64,000 nucleotides of DNA from Enoplolaimus lenunculus (Eukaryota; Nematoda; Enoplea; Enoplida; Thoracostomopsidae), in the NCBI GenBank assembly GCA_030248215.1, contig JASANG010000273.1, positions 199,001 through 263,000 of the forward strand, written 5' to 3'. The notes under the pieces are model-generated. The model did no database searches, was not told where the DNA came from, and saw only the letters and a list, made by a program, of their open reading frames with translations. The translations under genes were made by a program, and so were the position numbers. Of this stretch, positions 43,704 to 54,474 are shown one piece after another (position 1 is the first letter of the stretch; every line of letters starts with the position of its first letter).

Positions 43704-45608
43704 CTTCGTTTCCCTCCAAACCATTGAATCATGTCACAATCTGTAGCACCATAAAAGGTGCAAACAGCGAACAGCATAGTTGGATTGCTTGAAATGGTTA
43801 AAATTTACTTTTTTCGTTGGACCACAACAAAAAGTAAACCGAGACAGATTAATACTCCACAACAACGTTATTACCTTCAGAACTGTTTTTACGATGATAA
43901 AACTCTGAATTAATTCCAGTATCGACAATAAATTGAAAAGATTAGCCGTATTCCTATTATTTAAAATATATTCGCCTTCCATACATTAAATATTAAGTAC
44001 TTTGAATACGAAGCTGCAAAAGGTTTTGGATTTTTGATTTTTGTACTCCAGCCTTTTGCTTTGTCTTGCTTCATTTGTAGTTTTTTTACAATGTTCAAAA
44101 TTTCGCAAAGTTCGCTATAATAAGAACTTTTAATGTAACGATTTTTGGTTTTTTTGTTTAATAGTTGGGATACCGTAGTGAAAATCGTGAATTTTTAAAT
44201 CTGCACCAGAAAACAGATATTTTTCAATTCTTAAAACACATTTTTTCGACAAAAAAAGATGCTGCCAGTTAAAAGACGCAAAAACGACGAAAAAACATTC
44301 GAAGTTTGTATAAGTTCTATTTTTCTGTGAACCTTAACCCTAACGCATAGCCCAAAACGCTTGATTTACCTGTATGAGTTTATAAATTTATCTGATTTAC
44401 AAAATGAAATTAAATTTCGATCACATCGTGTAGGAACCGCGAAAACCATATATATTGTGAACAACATATTGTAAAGCGACATTCGTTCATAAAATGTTCG
44501 AACCACCATAACAAAGTGGTGCTTTGGGATTTTCCCAGTCCACACAGGGCAAAATCAGATCACCTTACAAAGAATGGATGAATATAAAAACATTCCGTGA
44601 CAAACGAACAGTGCATTAGAGTTATTCTGGCATGAAAACAAAAAAAAATCGGGATATACTTATTAACAATCGAAGTAACATCAAACAAAATAATAGGACG
44701 TATGCTATGCATTGATAATTATTCTGTAAGATAGACAGTTATACATGTTTCCGTGGCGGCTGTCTCATGAAACCTGGCAATATTGCGACAATTTTTTCGT
44801 CGCAGATAATGACGTTCTCACCGTTCCTTAAGGACGCCCATCCGTATTTTTTTAAAAAACTTAACAAAGTCGAGCGGCGTGTCCGCGTCCATCGTCATAC
44901 CGTCGTTTATGCAAAACGACTAAACCAAATTGTAGTTGAAAAACTATTATGCGATGCCATGCGTAAATTCATGTGCGTTGCCGTACAGTGTCTAACGACA
45001 CCAGTCAGCGTTAAAATAGCCCAAATCTAATAGCGCCGGCCTAATTTAATTTGTACTTAAAACTTCCAACAATTTTGACAAACAAAACATTTTGTAGTTG
45101 AGACGTTTTGTATATCTCCGTCTCTGTTGGTATATTTGTATGCATTTATTGCATGAGTTCAAAGAAATGATCAGCGTTAAGATTTTTACTTAAGTTTTGG
45201 TAGCTTATAAAAGTTGATGTTTTTAATTTTTTAATTAGCGAGTTTAAGGAAACATTTTTGTATGCAAATAATTCCTGAAATCTAGTTTAATTTTGAGTTT
45301 GATGTCGTTTGTATATTTAAAATTTTCTACTTGGCACTATTGATAACTAACTTTGCCAAAATTATTGATCTGCAACTTAAGTCCTTTTCAGACTTAAAAC
45401 TGAAATATGTTCAATTCAAAGGTCGGCTTAAGAGTCACGTCTCTACAAAACCGCTAGGTACTGATCTCACTCGAAAACAGCGAACCAAACATCATTGTGA
45501 CTACATTATATAGACAAGTAAGCTGCTAGCTGATTAAAAAGAAATCTTGCTATTTTCACTAAAAGCGTAAGGTTGAACTCGTAGGTAAGTATATTTAGGA
45601 ACTTCGGG
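43704..45608. other. AT-rich stretch, one unexplained open frame
   Basis: The frame at 44767-45030 (87 codons, starting MKPGNIATIFSSQIMTFSPF) is slightly GC-richer than its surroundings but has no recognisable domain. A plus-strand 19-nt piece before GTAAGTATAT at 45583 has a fair acceptor, which is expected by chance. Nothing else recognised. Confidence 0.3.
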
Positions 45609-45874
45609 CAGTGGCGGACGGATCCATGGGGATTTGCAAAATGTATTTCCTTATCGGCCATGTTTTTGTGACAACTTTGCTTTGCAGATGGTACATCTAA
45701 AGCTCACAATGCATTTTTAGCCAACAGGTCAAAAAATTTGGCAATGATACATCGCAAATTCAACATTATTCAATCGTGAAGTATACAAAAAGATTGCTAA
45801 AATGCACTTTTCGGTAGAGTTTCCAAACACAAAAACTGCTCTGCCTCAATGAAAAATTCTGGATCCGTCCAGTG
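45609..45874. mobile_element. GGATCC-type hAT-like MITE
   Basis: 266 bp bounded by CAGTGGCGGACGGATCC and the inverted GGATCCGTCCAGTG. Flanks do not match. No coding capacity. Confidence 0.6.
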
Positions 45875-46379
45875 ATTGTTGTTAGTACGTGGTATAAGCA
45901 AAAGGAAATTTGGTTAAAAGTTTAAGCTTGAAGCACAGCTAAAATTACCTTAACCGCTGTTCCGCGTAATAAAATGGGTCATCCGAAAAAATATGTTCTT
46001 GTTTTACTTTGAAGTCATACCTGAAACAACTATTCACAGCGTCTATTTACCAGAATAAAGGTGTGGAGTTTATGCGTTAATTCGGCCTTATAGGCTTACT
46101 TAGGCTTGGGAATAGGCTTACGCTCGGAAATCTGCTGAATGTTGCAGTTAGGCTTGTGCTAAAAGTAAGCTTAGGCTGATAATATACACAACTCTGCAAT
46201 TATCATTGTCCCTTGCTCGGCAGGTAAATACTTTGGTTTAAAAAACACGCTTACAGTTTGAGGACTGATATTTAAACCTTATCATTCAAACAGAACAAAC
46301 ACAAAAAACATATAAAAACAAAAAGTATTACAGCGACAAGTTGTTAATGCAATTCCACTATGGCGAGAAGCGTGATTGC
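45875..46379. other. AT-rich stretch, partial TTAGGC remnant
   Basis: GGCTTACTTAGGCTTGGGAA and nearby text at 46085-46200 is a worn TTAGGC-type copy. No gene. Confidence 0.4.
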
Positions 46380-46698
46380 CAGGGTACAACTGAATGCCTA
46401 CCTCCGGATCCGACTCCGGCAATTTCGATGATGAAATATTTTTGTATTTTATAAAAATTGGGCCCTTCAGCGAGTTTATTTATACCATTTAGCCAATTTT
46501 AAAACCAAATATCTATAAAAAAGGAAATTTCTGAACGATTATTTTGACCATCTTTTGGAAATTTTTGTCGATATTTTGAAATTCAACAATATTTTAACAA
46601 TGCGATTTTGTTTTGCCTAGGGCTCCGTTTCCGGTTTCGCTTGCGGCTTATTATATTAACCTCTGGTTCTGGTTTGTTCACCTCATGTGGCACCCTTG
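46380..46698. mobile_element. hAT-like element, GGAGCC-type family
   Basis: 319 bp from CAGGGTACAACTGAATGCC to ATGTGGCACCCTTG. Flanks GTGATTGC (46372-46379) and ATTATTGC (46699-46706) match at six of eight. Subterminal CTCCGGATCCGACTCCGG and GGCTCCGTTTCCGG resemble those of the better preserved element at 49327-50135. Confidence 0.6.
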
Positions 46699-46880
46699 AT
46701 TATTGCACAATGCCTAGTTGTGTTTTGGGCCGATATATACTGTTAGGAAGGCATAAAAAAAGACCCTATTAGGTTTTAGAGGCATATATATAATTGAGAT
46801 CTAGAAACACGTGAAAATAACTGCTTACATAAAAATTTAACAGCATGCTTATTAACATTCCACAAACTTTAAAGACTTAC

Positions 46881-47059
46881 CATCTCAGCTGTTCAATGAG
46901 TATGTCTTGTTCTCGAGGAGACTCGGGTAACGGAATGAGCTTAGGTCCAATCCATAGGTTGTCCCAAGTTGAATGACAGCGTTGAAGTGCGGCTGCTCGC
47001 GGATTTCGGACCACAACATAACCGGAACCGGATAAGGGGTCTTCGAATTTGTACAGATC
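46881..47059 (-). CDS. Candidate coding exon, best in the window
   Basis: 179 bp, GC-richer than its flanks. On the minus strand it has an acceptor GATATTTTTATAG with no competing AG for some 20 bases and a donor ATG|GTAAGTC. One frame is open throughout: it starts DLYKFEDPLSGSGYVVV, passes RNPRAAALQRCHSTWDN and LWIGPKLIPLPESPREQ, and ends EQLR plus two bases. A second frame is open until a stop five bases before the donor (for example LWSEIREQPHFNAVIQLG), so the frame is not certain; the first is preferred because it runs through both splice sites and fits the candidate at 42167-42209. I do not recognise the protein. Confidence 0.5.
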
Positions 47060-48523
47060 CTATAAAAATATCAGCAATTGACTAAGATAAGAGAACGTAT
47101 TCTCAAATACTTGCCGCAACTATCACCAGGTGCTAATATATTTTGTAATTTTTGAACCAGTGAAGGGTGATATTCGAAACTCCGCGTGTTTTTTCCCATC
47201 GGTTTGACCTATTTCCATACAAACTTCCCGATTCATTATTGCAGGAGTTTGTCAGTTTGAAAACGTGTCGCTAACTGGCGATAGTTGCAATACGCATTTG
47301 AGAATATGAGCCAAATATTAGTAGATTTCCAAACAAGTGAATGCGACAGCTGTGAACGTGAAATTATGGACAGTCGAAATGTAAGGTTAATTCAAAAATA
47401 AGCTAATGATCGACGCTGACCATTGGTTGATTCATAAGTTACAGGATATATCACCAACTTGCAATAGGTGCCACACGCAATTAAAAATCCGGTGTCAAAC
47501 TTTGATGTATTCTTTAGGTAGAGGCTTAAGTTTAAGCTTAGGAATTGATTTAGACTAATGCCACACCCCTAAAAATAGCATTAGCTATTGAATTGTTGAA
47601 ATGAAGTTTAAGCTGATGACAAGCAAAATTGTAACAAAAAATATGCCAGGCAAAATTGTAACAAAAATATATGCCAGACATATATTTTGAAGAAAATTTG
47701 CTAGGATTGTGAAAAATAGATATTTTTATGCAAACACTTGATTGAAAAGTTATCCTTATTTTAAGCATCCTACACGTTTATTGATATAAGACGAGCATTT
47801 GGTAGAGTTTGTTTGGCCTACGCAGGATGGGACCAATCAGAAGGTTTTTTCCCAGCAATCTACTGCCCCCTCCATCTCCCTAAATCAAAACCGAAATCTA
47901 TTACCTAACGAAAGGCGAACAAGAAAATTTTTTAATGTTACTTTACAGACATAACAGCAATAATAGCCAAAGCATATAAATTTATTTTAATGCCTAAACT
48001 ACTGGCGGATTCAAGGACGACCACCAAAACCTTTGCCATCAAACAGAGATAAAAACCAAAATTTCGCATGAAAAATTTAGCACTAAAATTGCGTTTGGCG
48101 CTTCATGTGCGCTTCGCTTGTTAGCTTTTTTATTAACGATCCTATGTTCCGCATCCCCAGTAATAAATTTTTGCATCCGACACTGAACCAATAACGTGGC
48201 TAACTTTTAGCCCTGCTTGTAATATGTGATTTTAATTGCAATGCGCTCGTAAAAGTGTTTTGCCCTCAATGGCTGGTTGATCAGGCTACATGCTTAGCCA
48301 CCAAATCAAACGCGTACTTGTGAATACAACCGCGATGTTGTCAGTTTCACGGGAGTACTTGGCAACGCTCCAGAACTCGCAGCTGAGCTACAGCTAACGT
48401 TTGCCGAATGCCCAGTTGAAAACAACTTCAACGATAGTTTAGCTGCGTATTCGAGAAACGTCATCATTTTTGTCTATTTTTAAATGTTATGTAAACATGT
48501 TTAATACTCAGTAACCTTCAGAG
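47060..48523. other. AT-rich stretch, no gene seen
   Basis: A TTAGGC-type scrap lies at 47525-47550 and a GGATCC-type left end, ACTGGCGGATTCAAGG, at 48001. Otherwise nothing recognised. Confidence 0.4.
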
Positions 48524-48637
48524 TTTCGCTATACTTTCTTGTGCCGCTCGACGCCGTCCCTTTTCGTACGGCGTCGCGCCTTAGCGGACGCCTCCGCTGC
48601 CGCTCAATGCCGCACGGCGAGTATAGCGCAACCCTTA
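48524..48637. mobile_element. CCGTCC-type inverted-repeat element
   Basis: TTCGCTATACTTTCTTGTGC at the left and GCGAGTATAGCGCAACCCTT at the right are inverted; the inside is GC-rich with CCGCTCGACGCCGTC. Confidence 0.55.
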
Positions 48638-49221
48638 CAGCTCGGAATCCGTAGGACGAAATTGCCCTAGACGTTACTCAGAGCAGTGGTGGATTAAGAG
48701 CAAGGCCTCCGCCAGGGCATCCGCGCCCCCTCAACTGCAGGATGATGCCCATTGTATTAAGGTATCATTCATAGGCGCAGCAGCTTTATGCAAAACAGGG
48801 GGCGCACACGCGGGACCGCAATATATCATGGGATAAGCAAACTTGTGACAGAAGCGAGCGATTAGCTAAAATTGTGCCGAATGCGGAAATTGATCGCATG
48901 ATGAATCGGTTTCGCCATGGAGACCTTTAGTTCCGTGGGCGCTCTCTAGAGGATTGGAAGGAACGCTTAGCTGCAGCACTGAAAACTGAATTTTACATAT
49001 TAATCACGTTTCTTTAATGTTTTGACTATTAACTCGTGATATGCGCTAAAGCCATTTGAGACCACTGTCCGTTGGTGAAACCGCGGAACAGACAAAAACA
49101 CTTTCTTTGCGTGGAAAGCACTTCAAGGGATTGTTTTAGCGTAAAAATGACAAAAAACGATAAATTTTGAAGATAAGGATTGCTACAAGATTAATATTGC
49201 AAATTGCATCTGCAAAACTTA
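48638..49221. other. No gene seen
   Basis: A CAGTGGTGGATTAAG hAT-like end lies near 48666; no matching right end was found. Confidence 0.35.
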
Positions 49222-49326
49222 TACATATATATGTATATATGTATATACATATAAATATAGATTCTATAAGTATATTCTATATATATTTATATATGTATTT
49301 ATACATATATTTAAATATATATGTAT
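49222..49326. repeat. TA-rich microsatellite, left part
   Basis: ATATATATGTATATATG-type repeats, interrupted by the element at 49327-50135 and resuming at 50136. Confidence 0.85.
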
Positions 49327-50135
49327 CAGGGTGCGACCGGATAGCAAAAACTGACGGAGCCGGAGCCGGATAATCTGATTTCCGGCCGGAGCCGGAGCCG
49401 GAGAGTTAATTCGATTGTTTATTTAATCCCATATTCCTTTATAAGTTAATAGTTTGTATTCTGGTTTCTTAAAGCATATTACTCTTTGAATTACTGGATG
49501 AGTGCACTAATTATGGGTTTTTTCGTAAATTAATAGCCTATCACTCAAAAATTACCGCAAACACATACATTTTTTAATTATATATTTCCACAAATAACTG
49601 AAACTCAAGCAAAAAACTAAAATAAAGTATCAATGTAGCATTCAGATATCAGAACGTAACTCACAATTCTTGCTTCCGCGGCCTATATTAAAAGTGATTT
49701 CGAGACAAAGATTAACACTTTAACAATGAATCTATTCCTTTATTCTGTTTATGTAACGTTGCGTTCAGTTGAAATATTTGTTTGGCCCGTCTTACTTTTA
49801 CGGTCGGACATCCAGTTTATGTAAGATACTATAAAATAGAGGTGTATGTAGCTTAGAATTCAAAGCTATTGTTTCGCTTAAGCTTAGTTTTGACTTATCT
49901 TCATGTTAACTGCAAGGTAAAGTACAAAGTGGCCGGCATGCCACCAGAGGCCTAACCGGAATTTTGGAATGGGAGCTACGATCTGAGAAAAAATTTCGAA
50001 TGGGACGTTACACTTGTTCTCAACTGAATTAATCGCCGTAAGATTGAAGCAAAACAAATATCCGGCAAGAAAAAATACCGGAGCCGGAGCCGGATGCCGA
50101 TTTTTAGCCGGAGCCGGCTATCCGGTCGCACCCTG
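49327..50135. mobile_element. hAT-like non-autonomous element with exact 8-bp duplication
   Basis: 809 bp. Terminal inverted repeats of 19 bp: CAGGGTGCGACCGGATAGC and its exact complement. ATATGTAT lies at 49319-49326 and again at 50136-50143. Subterminal regions at both ends hold GGAGCCGGAGCCGG repeats in inverted arrangement; the middle is AT-rich and non-coding. CAGGG ends and an 8-bp duplication fit hAT. The insertion landed in a TA-rich microsatellite, so the duplication alone would be weak evidence, but the ends are precise. Confidence 0.9.
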
Positions 50136-50159
50136 ATATGTATGCAGATATAAATACAT

Positions 50160-51446
50160 AGTTTTACGATATCATATTTTGAACCTTTGCTCATTGGTGA
50201 ACCTAATCTGCCATTTAGGGCCAACTGGAATATTGGTAATTTACAGTATTTACCAAAATAATTAAAAAAATACAACTTTTGTACGCACTCCCTTGATTAG
50301 TAGCAGTTTCTCAGCGGACGACTATAGTCCGTTGCTCGAAATAGGGGGGGTTGGCAAAAATTTACGAGGGTCATTTATAGATTTCAAATAGGGTACAAAG
50401 GGGCAAAACATTTTCCAGGATGGCCAAAAAATTTAATATGAAGGGTGAACTCGCCCTGTGCTCATTCCCACCGGGTACGCATCAGTCCCAGCGATTATTT
50501 TACACAAAAATGGCAGTTTTTAAAATATTATAAACTATTTTTTGTGTTTAAATTGACTTTTTTAAAACTCAAAACATTGACATTAATATCGTGACAGAAT
50601 TTGCCACGGCGTCATTTTTTTACTTCAAATTCTGACATACCCAGGGTTTTAATAGATGAAAGCGTTTAAATATTTTATAATTTTAATATGTCCAAAGGTT
50701 CGTAACCAGGAATTTTTACCAGGGAGGAAACAGAGTGATTTTCAATAGTTGAGGAATGAAAAAATTTTAGCGTAGAATTTTTTCGAGGCAGGCGAAAGCG
50801 TTTTATGCGAGGGTAGCGGTCAACGATGTCTACCGAGTAGCAGCTCCACCGCGGTTGCTTCCTCACCGTAGTTGTGGTACTGGAGCGGCTGGGTGAAAAT
50901 TGTTTACGAGCAATTTTAAGGGTCAAGGAAAAGCGATTTTGAGTTCGAAAATATCACAAATAATCAAAAATTATTATTTCGTAGACCAGCACTTGGAATT
51001 TGAATTCAACGTGGTATTCAAAAATGAAGTTAAAAAAAGATGGGATTGCACACGTACTATAAATTTTTTGATCTTCTGGAAGTATCTGCCTTTTTTCCGA
51101 TATCTGAAAAAAATCATACGCGTTCGTATTGGTCCTACTCACTAAACATAGAGTAAACCTAAACCTAAACGTAAACCCAATGCCTCCAAGTCTATGCTAT
51201 TAAGTCCCACATTTTAACCAGTTCCTTAGTGAGCAAGCGCCTATAATTTTTAATTAATATGGGACAACATATTTATTGTTCAATTTCTATGGGGCACAAA
51301 ATGAACTCCGAAATTACTATGTGTGGCGTTGAACAAGAAATTCAAAAATATTACATAGCTAATTTTAACGCTAGAAAGAGCATGATTAAAATTGACATCC
51401 GAGTTCTTAAACTAAACTTTGAAGAGAAGAATATACATAAAGATAT
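50160..51446. other. AT-rich stretch, worn MITE piece
   Basis: 50330-50480 resembles a CCGTAGCC copy (TAGGGTACAAAGGGGCAAAA, ATTTTCCAGGATGG). Small open frames on both strands at 50675-51145 are unsupported. Confidence 0.35.
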
Positions 51447-51530
51447 ATACACTTGCTCTAAGTATATATATACTTATATATATATACATATATATACATA
51501 TATATATTATGTATATAAATACAAATATGT
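51447..51530. repeat. TA-rich microsatellite
   Basis: TATATATACTTATATATATAC-like repeats. Confidence 0.85.
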
Positions 51531-51558
51531 AAGGGTTGCGCTATATTCTTACTACTTA

Positions 51559-51721
51559 TCACGACAATTCGTCAACCGACAACTTGTATACCTATAATTC
51601 AAAATCTCGTCTACAATTTGTATTTAAGGCTTAGGCTTATGATTAGACTTTATATGATACTTAGGCTTATGCTCATTCAGCTGTACAGGCCACAAAGTAT
51701 ACAGTCGACGAGTTGTGGTCA
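51559..51721. mobile_element. GACAATTCGTC-type element with TTAGGC-like core
   Basis: Ends TCACGACAATTCGTCAACCG and GTCGACGAGTTGTGGTC are inverted. The core has GGCTTAGGCTTATG and ACTTAGGCTTATGC. Sister of the element at 32386-32579. Confidence 0.6.
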
Positions 51722-51810
51722 CTTCGTTTTGCTGCGACGCGCAATGCCGGCTTAAGACGCACGCCGTTGCGCGTCACAAACGAAATGAAATTTTAATAAC
51801 GACCACAGTT
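51711..51810. repeat. Palindrome with GC-rich arms
   Basis: Inner arms TTCGTTTTGCTGCGACGCGC and TTGCGCGTCACAAACGAA are inverted; an outer pair GTTGTGGTC and GACCACAGTT encloses them. It overlaps the end of the preceding element. Confidence 0.6.
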
Positions 51811-51830
51811 GAACAAGCTTTTAGAGCTTA

Positions 51831-52025
51831 ATGTCGGTCACACGTTACCATTGGTTTGGGTTGCACAAACAATGTCCGACAGTTTCTGACAAAAGCATAA
51901 ATGTACTGTTTTTTGCCCGCATACAGTTGTCGCGTAACTCCATTGCATCTGTCAATAAAAGTTAATTTTAAACTGTGCGGACATTTTTTGCGCAACGCAA
52001 ACCAACAGTAACGTGTGACTGACAT
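51831..52025. mobile_element. 195-bp MITE with about 50-bp inverted repeats
   Basis: Left arm begins ATGTCGGTCACACGTTACCA and includes GGTTTGGGTTGCACAAAC; the right arm is its near complement, ending ACGTGTGACTGACAT. Arms are about 85-90 percent alike by eye. A target duplication is not clear. The open frame on the minus strand across it is incidental. Confidence 0.75.
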
Positions 52026-52140
52026 AAAGTTAATTGTTCGAAATTCCCTATTTATCAAGTTCCAAATTGAAAATGGGTTATCCAAACGGTGTATCCAGAA
52101 TTTTAACACGGGACGGTGTAACTTCATGTATAAGACAATT

Positions 52141-52399
52141 AGCCATTTTGAAGATCAAGAGCAAAACGGGTTTCTGCGAGACTGCATTAGAGTAAGCATA
52201 AGCTTTAGACTTTTATTTTGAATCGGCTCAAGCTTAGACTTATGTATAAGCTCAATTTTGTGCTTATGACTGAAACATTTTTGGCTTCAGTGTCCATGAC
52301 ACTACCCCCTGAAAAGTCACCTGGTGTACGCATGTTATTGTGGAAGTTGCATTAGCAATATGCTTATACTACGTTACGACACTGTTCTACACGTTGGCC
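52141..52399 (+). mobile_element. TTAGGC-bearing MITE, interrupted copy
   Basis: AGCCATTTTGAAGATCAAG at the left; GAGTAAGCATAAGCTTTAGA next; right end ACACTGTTCTACACGTTGGCC. Extra sequence sits in the core. Confidence 0.6.
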
Positions 52400-52455
52400 A
52401 CAAACTTTTCTTAACCTCTATGCTCCAAAAGGTTATAATGTCTGTTAAAAGTTCA

Positions 52456-53335
52456 GGCCAGTGTTACCCAAAGGCCGTTCCATTTTCCCGGGACACAAAT
52501 GTACCAAGAGTACCCGTCCCGTTTTCCCGGGACAGCAATGTACCAGGAGTACATACAAAAATATAATTGGGACAGCGTGACAGTTGGGACAGATGAGCAG
52601 TGGGACAGATGGGACAGTTGGGACAGATGGAACAGATGGGACAGATGAGACAGTTGGGACAGTTGGGACAGATGGAACAGTAGGGACAGTTGGGACATAT
52701 TGGACAGTTGGGATAGTCGGGACAGATTGGACAGATGGGACAATTGGGACAGATGGGACAGTTGGGACAGACAAGATAGTTTGGACAGTTGGTACAGCTG
52801 CGACAGTTGGGACAGATGGGACAGTTGGGACGGATGGAACAGATGGGACAGATAGGACACTTGGGACAGTTAGGACAGATGGGACAGTTGGAACAGATGG
52901 GACAGTCGGGACAAATGGGACAGTTGGGACAGATCGGACAGATGGGGCAGTTGGGACAAATGGGACAGTTGGGACAGGTGGGACAGATGGGACAGGTGGG
53001 ACAGATGGAGCAGTTGGGACAATGGGGACGGTTGGGAAAGATAGGACAGATGTGACAATTGGGACAGTTGGGACAGTTGGGACAATGGGACAGTTGGGAC
53101 AATGGAGACAGTTGGGACAGTGGAAACCAGTGGGGTAGATATGACGGAAAGTAAACAAGTGCCTATATGTGTATATTATATACATGTATACGTATATACA
53201 TATATATGCATTCATACATATATATCCTACATAAATATATCTGCCTGTGCATATGTAAACAGGAGCGCATAAGTGTGCAGTCCGGGTAAATTTCTGTCCC
53301 GGGAAATTGGGACGGCCTTTATAGTAACATAGGCC
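52456..53335. mobile_element. 880-bp inverted-repeat element carrying a minisatellite
   Basis: Ends GGCCAGTGTTACCC and, inverted, GGCCTATGTTACTAT lead into shared AAAGGCCGT and TTTCCCGGGACA, giving imperfect inverted repeats of about 50 bp. AAAGTTCA flanks it exactly on both sides (52448-52455 and 53336-53343), an 8-bp target duplication. GGCC-type ends and 8-bp duplication ally it with the TTAGGC-bearing family. Between the ends are a 9-bp minisatellite and a TA-rich run. No transposase. Confidence 0.88.
52566..53125. repeat. 9-bp minisatellite, unit TGGGACAGT/A
   Basis: About sixty 9-bp units, mostly TTGGGACAG or ATGGGACAG. Since the unit is a multiple of three and lacks stops in most frames, long open frames appear on both strands (for instance 52445-53359 minus and 52584-53138 plus, reading as PTVPSVP or GTDGTVG repeats). 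They are products of the repeat. The unit resembles the GGGACA of the element's own ends. Confidence 0.95.
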
Positions 53336-53343
53336 AAAGTTCA

Positions 53344-53984
53344 TATGACACAATAACATGATGTTCCTTTAACGAGGGCACCCCGTGCCGCTTGTACATC
53401 AGAATTCCAGGAAATGTAGTTCTCAGAGGAAATATAATATCTTACAGTCATGAAAAGGCAGAAAAATAGTCAAAAAAATTCAAAATTAAATGCTGTTGAA
53501 GCAAATAGGTGGCAGTGAAACCATATAACTAAACTTGACGTCGGAAAAGAAATAGTCTGGAACTCAAGTGATAAGCGAAAATTATGCAGGTAGTTCCACA
53601 AACCTTAACCGTTTAAGAAAACGACCGTTTTACTACGGTATCGGAAATTTGCAGCTTAGTCCCTTGTTATGAGGGTCAGAGTACAACTGGAATGGAAATC
53701 TGGCCGTGGGTTCGGTTTCGGTTGAAAATCGACCTCAGGTCCTGCTTCCATAAAAATAATATTTGTCTGAAATCATTGGTTAGGGGCCACAGTCCTTCAT
53801 AGGCCACTTTTCTGGTCACGGTATTAGTCAAAATTAGGAGCGAAATTATGCCTTGCTTTATGGATACTCAATCCTTTCGTTGGTACTTAACTCAGGGGGA
53901 GCATAAATATTCGGTGATGCAAAAATATTTTCCAGCAGAAATATAGAAAAAGCACGAGTGTGGTAGAACGAAATTACTACGGAT
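53344..53984. other. No gene seen
   Basis: GTCAGAGTACAACTGGAATGG near 53685 resembles the left end of the element at 46380; otherwise AT-rich. Confidence 0.4.
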
Positions 53985-54165
53985 GGCGCATTGCTTGCGT
54001 GCGGTTCCGTCACCGCCCGGTGCCGTTCATCAGCGTAGCGCCGTTCGTCACCGTCCGTCACCATATGATATCGTGGGTGAGTAATTGGCGTCCGATACCG
54101 CACCATGATCCACGGTGACGAACGGCGCCATACGCGTGACTGACGGCGTCTGACTGCATTAGGTT
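53985..54165. mobile_element. CCGTCC-type inverted-repeat element
   Basis: GC-rich for the window, with CGTTCGTCACCGTCCGTCACC and an inverted GGTGACGAACGGCGCCATAC. Ends are worn. Confidence 0.5.
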
Positions 54166-54474
54166 TAAAAACCATAAGAGTAACTTAGTGTACGCAATTT
54201 ATTGCAGATTCTGCGTTGTATACGCTGTGCTTCACAGTATAGAAAACCAGTCAAAATATACGAAAAACTGAGAACAGGATATGGCATTTCCGGAAAAATT
54301 AGACAAAAAATGCTTGCTTAAAAACAAATGAGTTTTAAATATAAAAAATAGCCAAAACGATTCAATATATGCTGCAGCTCGCGTCAGACTAATAAATTAT
54401 AAGTTGAACTCAACGTGTACAGATGTTATTGTTGTAAAAACTTCAAGATTTGACTACTGTACTTTTCCCCCACT

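Noticed and set aside
45564-45583. 19-nt plus-strand microexon before GTAAGTATAT
   Set aside because: Fair splice signals but no partner exon on that strand; expected by chance at this length.
52445-53359. Open frames of 304, 212, 184 and 135 codons with PTVPSVP, CPNCPIC or GTDGTVG repeats
   Set aside because: They are readings of a 9-bp minisatellite in different frames and strands; a unit divisible by three with few stops keeps several frames open without coding.
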